Shown piece after piece: positions 60,804-64,000 of a stretch of DNA of 64,000 nt. Source of the stretch: Lingula anatina. Taxonomy: Eukaryota > Brachiopoda > Lingulata > Lingulida > Lingulidae. The translations under genes were made by a program, and so were the position numbers. The DNA lies in NCBI RefSeq assembly GCF_001039355.2, contig NW_019775418.1:251102-315101 (forward strand), in the 5' to 3' direction. The notes under the pieces are model-generated. The model had not been told where the DNA came from, made no database searches, and saw nothing but the letters and a program-made list of their open reading frames with translations. The first letter of the stretch is position 1, and every line of letters starts with the position of its first letter.

Positions 60804-63800
60804 TTCTTGGTCTCACACATATCCATGATTATCCCAAGCTCACCATAGCCAGCAAATGTAATCATTCTGCAGAGATGGCATGCACCAAAAAGAGTCGAAA
60901 CAACTTGCCTGTAAATCCACCTATGAAGCCCCCCCCCTTCTCCCTCAATGTGGCCAACATTTTGGCCAAGTGAATGTGCTCTGGATCAACAATGGCAAAC
61001 CCTCCTAGCCTTTTAGACTTCTCAGCCATGTCTCAGCAATGGAATCCCCAGCTTACATCAAAAGTTGTTCTGTCAGTGTTGTACTGATGTTTTGTGTTAA
61101 TTAGATTTGCTCACAATTACTTGAAGAGGCTCATTCATGAATTTGCTTCATTGATAATAATGGTTGTTTGTAATTTTAATGATTTATTCAGCTAACTACC
61201 AGTATCTCATTATGTATCAGTGAAAATTGATATGTTAATATGTTTTATTGAAGGCCACAATATTTATCCATGTCTTCTAATGTTCACTAACAGCCCTGTT
61301 GCTGTTTTGTTGGTTTCTATACAATGATGCTAAAAATAAACAGACTTGGTTTATTACCGGAAAAGTTTCATATACGTATTTTCTCCTTACAGAAATAATG
61401 CTCATATCAGAACTGACATAGCAACTTATTTAATTCCTTATGTTCAGATAAGAAATGAGGTGTATTTTTTTAATACAATGTTTTCCCTTGTTTTGATATC
61501 TTTGTTTTCAATCCTTTATCCGTAATTCTATATGTTTCTCTTTTGTTAAAGTATGTGACATACTTAAACAAGGAAACAAAACTGTTGTATGTGGTTTCAA
61601 CCAGACGTGGATCCTATTGTGTAAGGAAACCGTCCTTAGCCCGACATTTTAATGTTAAAATCAGTCATGGAAGTACCACCTTAATATTGGTACATGCTAC
61701 CAATTGACTCAATCTTCTCTTAGCATTTAATTACACTGTTAATTGCAATATAGTGAAAGGTGCTGTTGGATCATGGGCACATAAAATGCCAAAAAAAAAG
61801 AAAAGAAAAATAACTTATAATTTCAATTTAAATCTGTTGTAAAAATGTAGTTTATTTGTGCAAGTTGGCTTCCAAATTCAAGTTGTTATGATGTTATGTC
61901 TTTCCAATTTCATAAAAATTTTGGTTGCAAGTTGTAGCAATTATAGAATTGTTTTGAAAATATAGCATTTAATTTTTTTGTTCTGGCCATTTTACTGCAT
62001 ATTAAGTGAAAGTTTCAATGGGGCATCACTTATAACTTAAACAGTTGCTGGTGAAAATTTGAAAAGCAAGACCTTCATTAGACTCTAGATATAAAAGAAT
62101 ACAATTTCAGGCACAGCCATAGTATACCTCATAAGGATGTCAATTTCTTGATGAAGAAAATCCTGTGTCAGTTGCAGCGGTTATCAACTGACATTTACCT
62201 TAAGCAGTTACATAAAGTTACATTATTAATTGCCAAGCTCTGTGGTCAGTATACAATGCTACTGGTCATCAACATGTTATATGTATTACAATTGTGCAAG
62301 CTGTTGGACCTTTGCAGTCCCTACTAATAAACTATATCACCATCACTGTTCAGTCTCAATTATTGATATTGCTGTATAGCAATGAGCTGTTTTTATTTTG
62401 AACATTTTGTCGTAGGAGAGTTTAAGAACAGGAGTTAGCTTGAACTGACTGTCATAGCAAAGTTGACAATAGAGTTCACAAAAAGACTTGCTGGGGTGGA
62501 GGCCAGTTTTACAGAATTACTTGTCAAATGTTGACCGTCACTCTACCAACCCCCAGCCCAAATTAATAATAAATTCATGTCTTTTGTATGATCTTAGAGA
62601 AATTAATACTAGTCAAAACAACTGATCTGTTGTAAAAATGTAAGAAAGGAAATCCTATATTTCACAATTATTACTCTTTTCTTTTTGGACATGTACATTT
62701 CTTCTGGGTTAATAAATTAAACCAAACTTTTAGATCAAAAATAGACCAGCTTTCCACTGGAGTTCCATTGTAAAATTGAGCCCCAGGCCATCTCGTAGCA
62801 TTAAAACAAACCCATGTTTTAAGAAATATTGCTTTTATTGTTATCATAAACACACAAAAAACTGTCTTATCAGATGTTTGCCTATCACATATCTGAGCAG
62901 TTAATTTTGTAGAAATCCAAATAGCTAGTCTAAGTAACACAGAAGCAGGTATTTAAAATAATGTTAAAGCAACTATTTGAGCAATTAAAGTTATATATTG
63001 CTTGAAAAGCTTGAAGCATGTTTCTGGAATGCATATTGGTGTCATTTTATATTCAAAATTTGATATTTGCTTTGAATATTTCAACAATAACAGCAGTATT
63101 TGTTGTTTAAATAAAATATAACATCAAATATGTAACACCTCTTTGATTATGATAGGTATAAATTAACTTTGAATTAAATAACAATTCGAAATTTGATATG
63201 AAAATGATAAAACCACCTATTGTACCTGAATTTCATTATTAACTTCCATAACAAATATGTATCATAGTATACTACAAAAACAAAAGGATAGCATCCTTAA
63301 AACTTGGTATCAAAAAGTACACTAATGGCAAAATTGCATTGAAGTGAAGTACACATAAACCCTCCACTATTGGCCATCTGATTAAGTGAAGCTCACCTAA
63401 AGAAGAAATGGTTGATACTGAAAATGGCAGATGTATCTTCAATGTAATTTTCTTATACCTTACCTTACAACTTTCTGTTTACGTTTTTTATTAATCACAA
63501 TATTCAAGGTGAACAACTTTGAATGAACAGTTTTAAGAGCTTGTCCACGAGAGAACCAGCCCAGGGTGGCAAGGTGGGGGTCAGCAGATTTCAACCAAAT
63601 TTGTTGTATGGAGGCATATTAGGAAGTTATTCTTGAGTGAGGAAGGAATCCCAAAAATATCCTTTCTTCAGAGAATTATAGCCTATTATAAGTCATGGCT
63701 TATGTAGCCTCTTTGAGACTCCATTTTTACCTTGGAAAAATAATGATATATTTTGTGTAAATTAAACAAAAATGGAGAAAAATAAAAAATATTAGACCTT

Positions 63801-64000
63801 ACAAACATTGAAAACAATCATTTGGCTTGCCACAGATATATGTAGAATTCAGATAAGACCCTGCTTGGGCGAGCCACACCCATTTATAACACCCCTCCCC
63901 CCAAAGTCCAATTTTGATACTACCATCTTTAATTGCATATATCTCCATCTTCACAGGGTTTACAGCTATAAAACTGCATGAATATTTTAGGCAGATATGG
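60804..64000 (+). other. RBSN 3' UTR and downstream, no gene seen
   Basis: AT-rich sequence with several AATAAA-like words (for example near 61337 and 62325). No exon of any recognised family and no tRNA or rRNA seen on either strand. Confidence 0.4.

Noticed and set aside
62671-62940. 89-residue minus-strand frame downstream of RBSN
   Set aside because: No splice context or family motif, low-complexity AT-rich surroundings; probably chance.

Overview
This is an animal nuclear genome window. It is intron-rich, about 65% AT by eye, with GT-AG introns, short conserved exons, many microsatellites, MITEs and repeated 'acatgtacatg' words. The proteins are clearly metazoan. The repeat content and a GPI-type Ly6 array point to a marine invertebrate (mollusc, hemichordate or similar), but the sequence alone does not fix the phylum. 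Seven single N characters (734, 5439, 22210, 26268, 43556, 47871, 58414) look like contig joins. Several are flanked by near-identical direct copies, as expected when two haplotypes are placed side by side.

Layout. 95-1792 (-): 5' end of a copine gene, running off the left edge. 2150-12879 (+): ceramide kinase (CERK), 11 coding exons and 542 aa; its first two exons occur twice (1951-5438 and 5440-8878), probably an assembly duplication. 14775-26250: three tandem units, each with a three-exon Ly6/three-finger GPI-anchored protein gene on the minus strand. Unit 1 is a true paralogue; units 2 and 3 are almost identical and are separated by an N. 28784-35278 (-): a small secreted protein built from one von Willebrand factor D domain. 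35645-37304: a dead Tc1/mariner element with perfect terminal repeats and a TA target duplication. 38079-39015: a TTA-flanked MITE. 39555-42504 (-): EMC3 without its first exon(s). 42668-47900: a repeat-rich block with a hairpin-ended element, a degenerate satellite and a CpG-rich segment carrying NRF-1/YY1/CRE-like sites. 48165-49384 (+): UXT without its first exon. 51215-54883 (-): MICOS subunit MIC19/CHCHD3. 55954-60587 (+): a compact Rabenosyn-5 (511 aa). 60588-64000: 3' UTR and apparently non-coding flank.

The genes do not form one pathway. Most are conserved housekeeping genes: sphingolipid phosphorylation (CERK), ER membrane-protein insertion (EMC3), prefoldin-like chaperone/transcription (UXT), mitochondrial cristae (MIC19) and early endosome recycling (Rabenosyn-5). 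Two gene pairs are head to head with short shared promoters: copine/CERK and MIC19/Rabenosyn-5. EMC3/UXT is probably a third, but assembly damage and repeats hide its first exons. The Ly6 array and the VWD gene are the fast-evolving, lineage-specific part. Exon coordinates below were read from splice signals, with reading phase checked across each junction.
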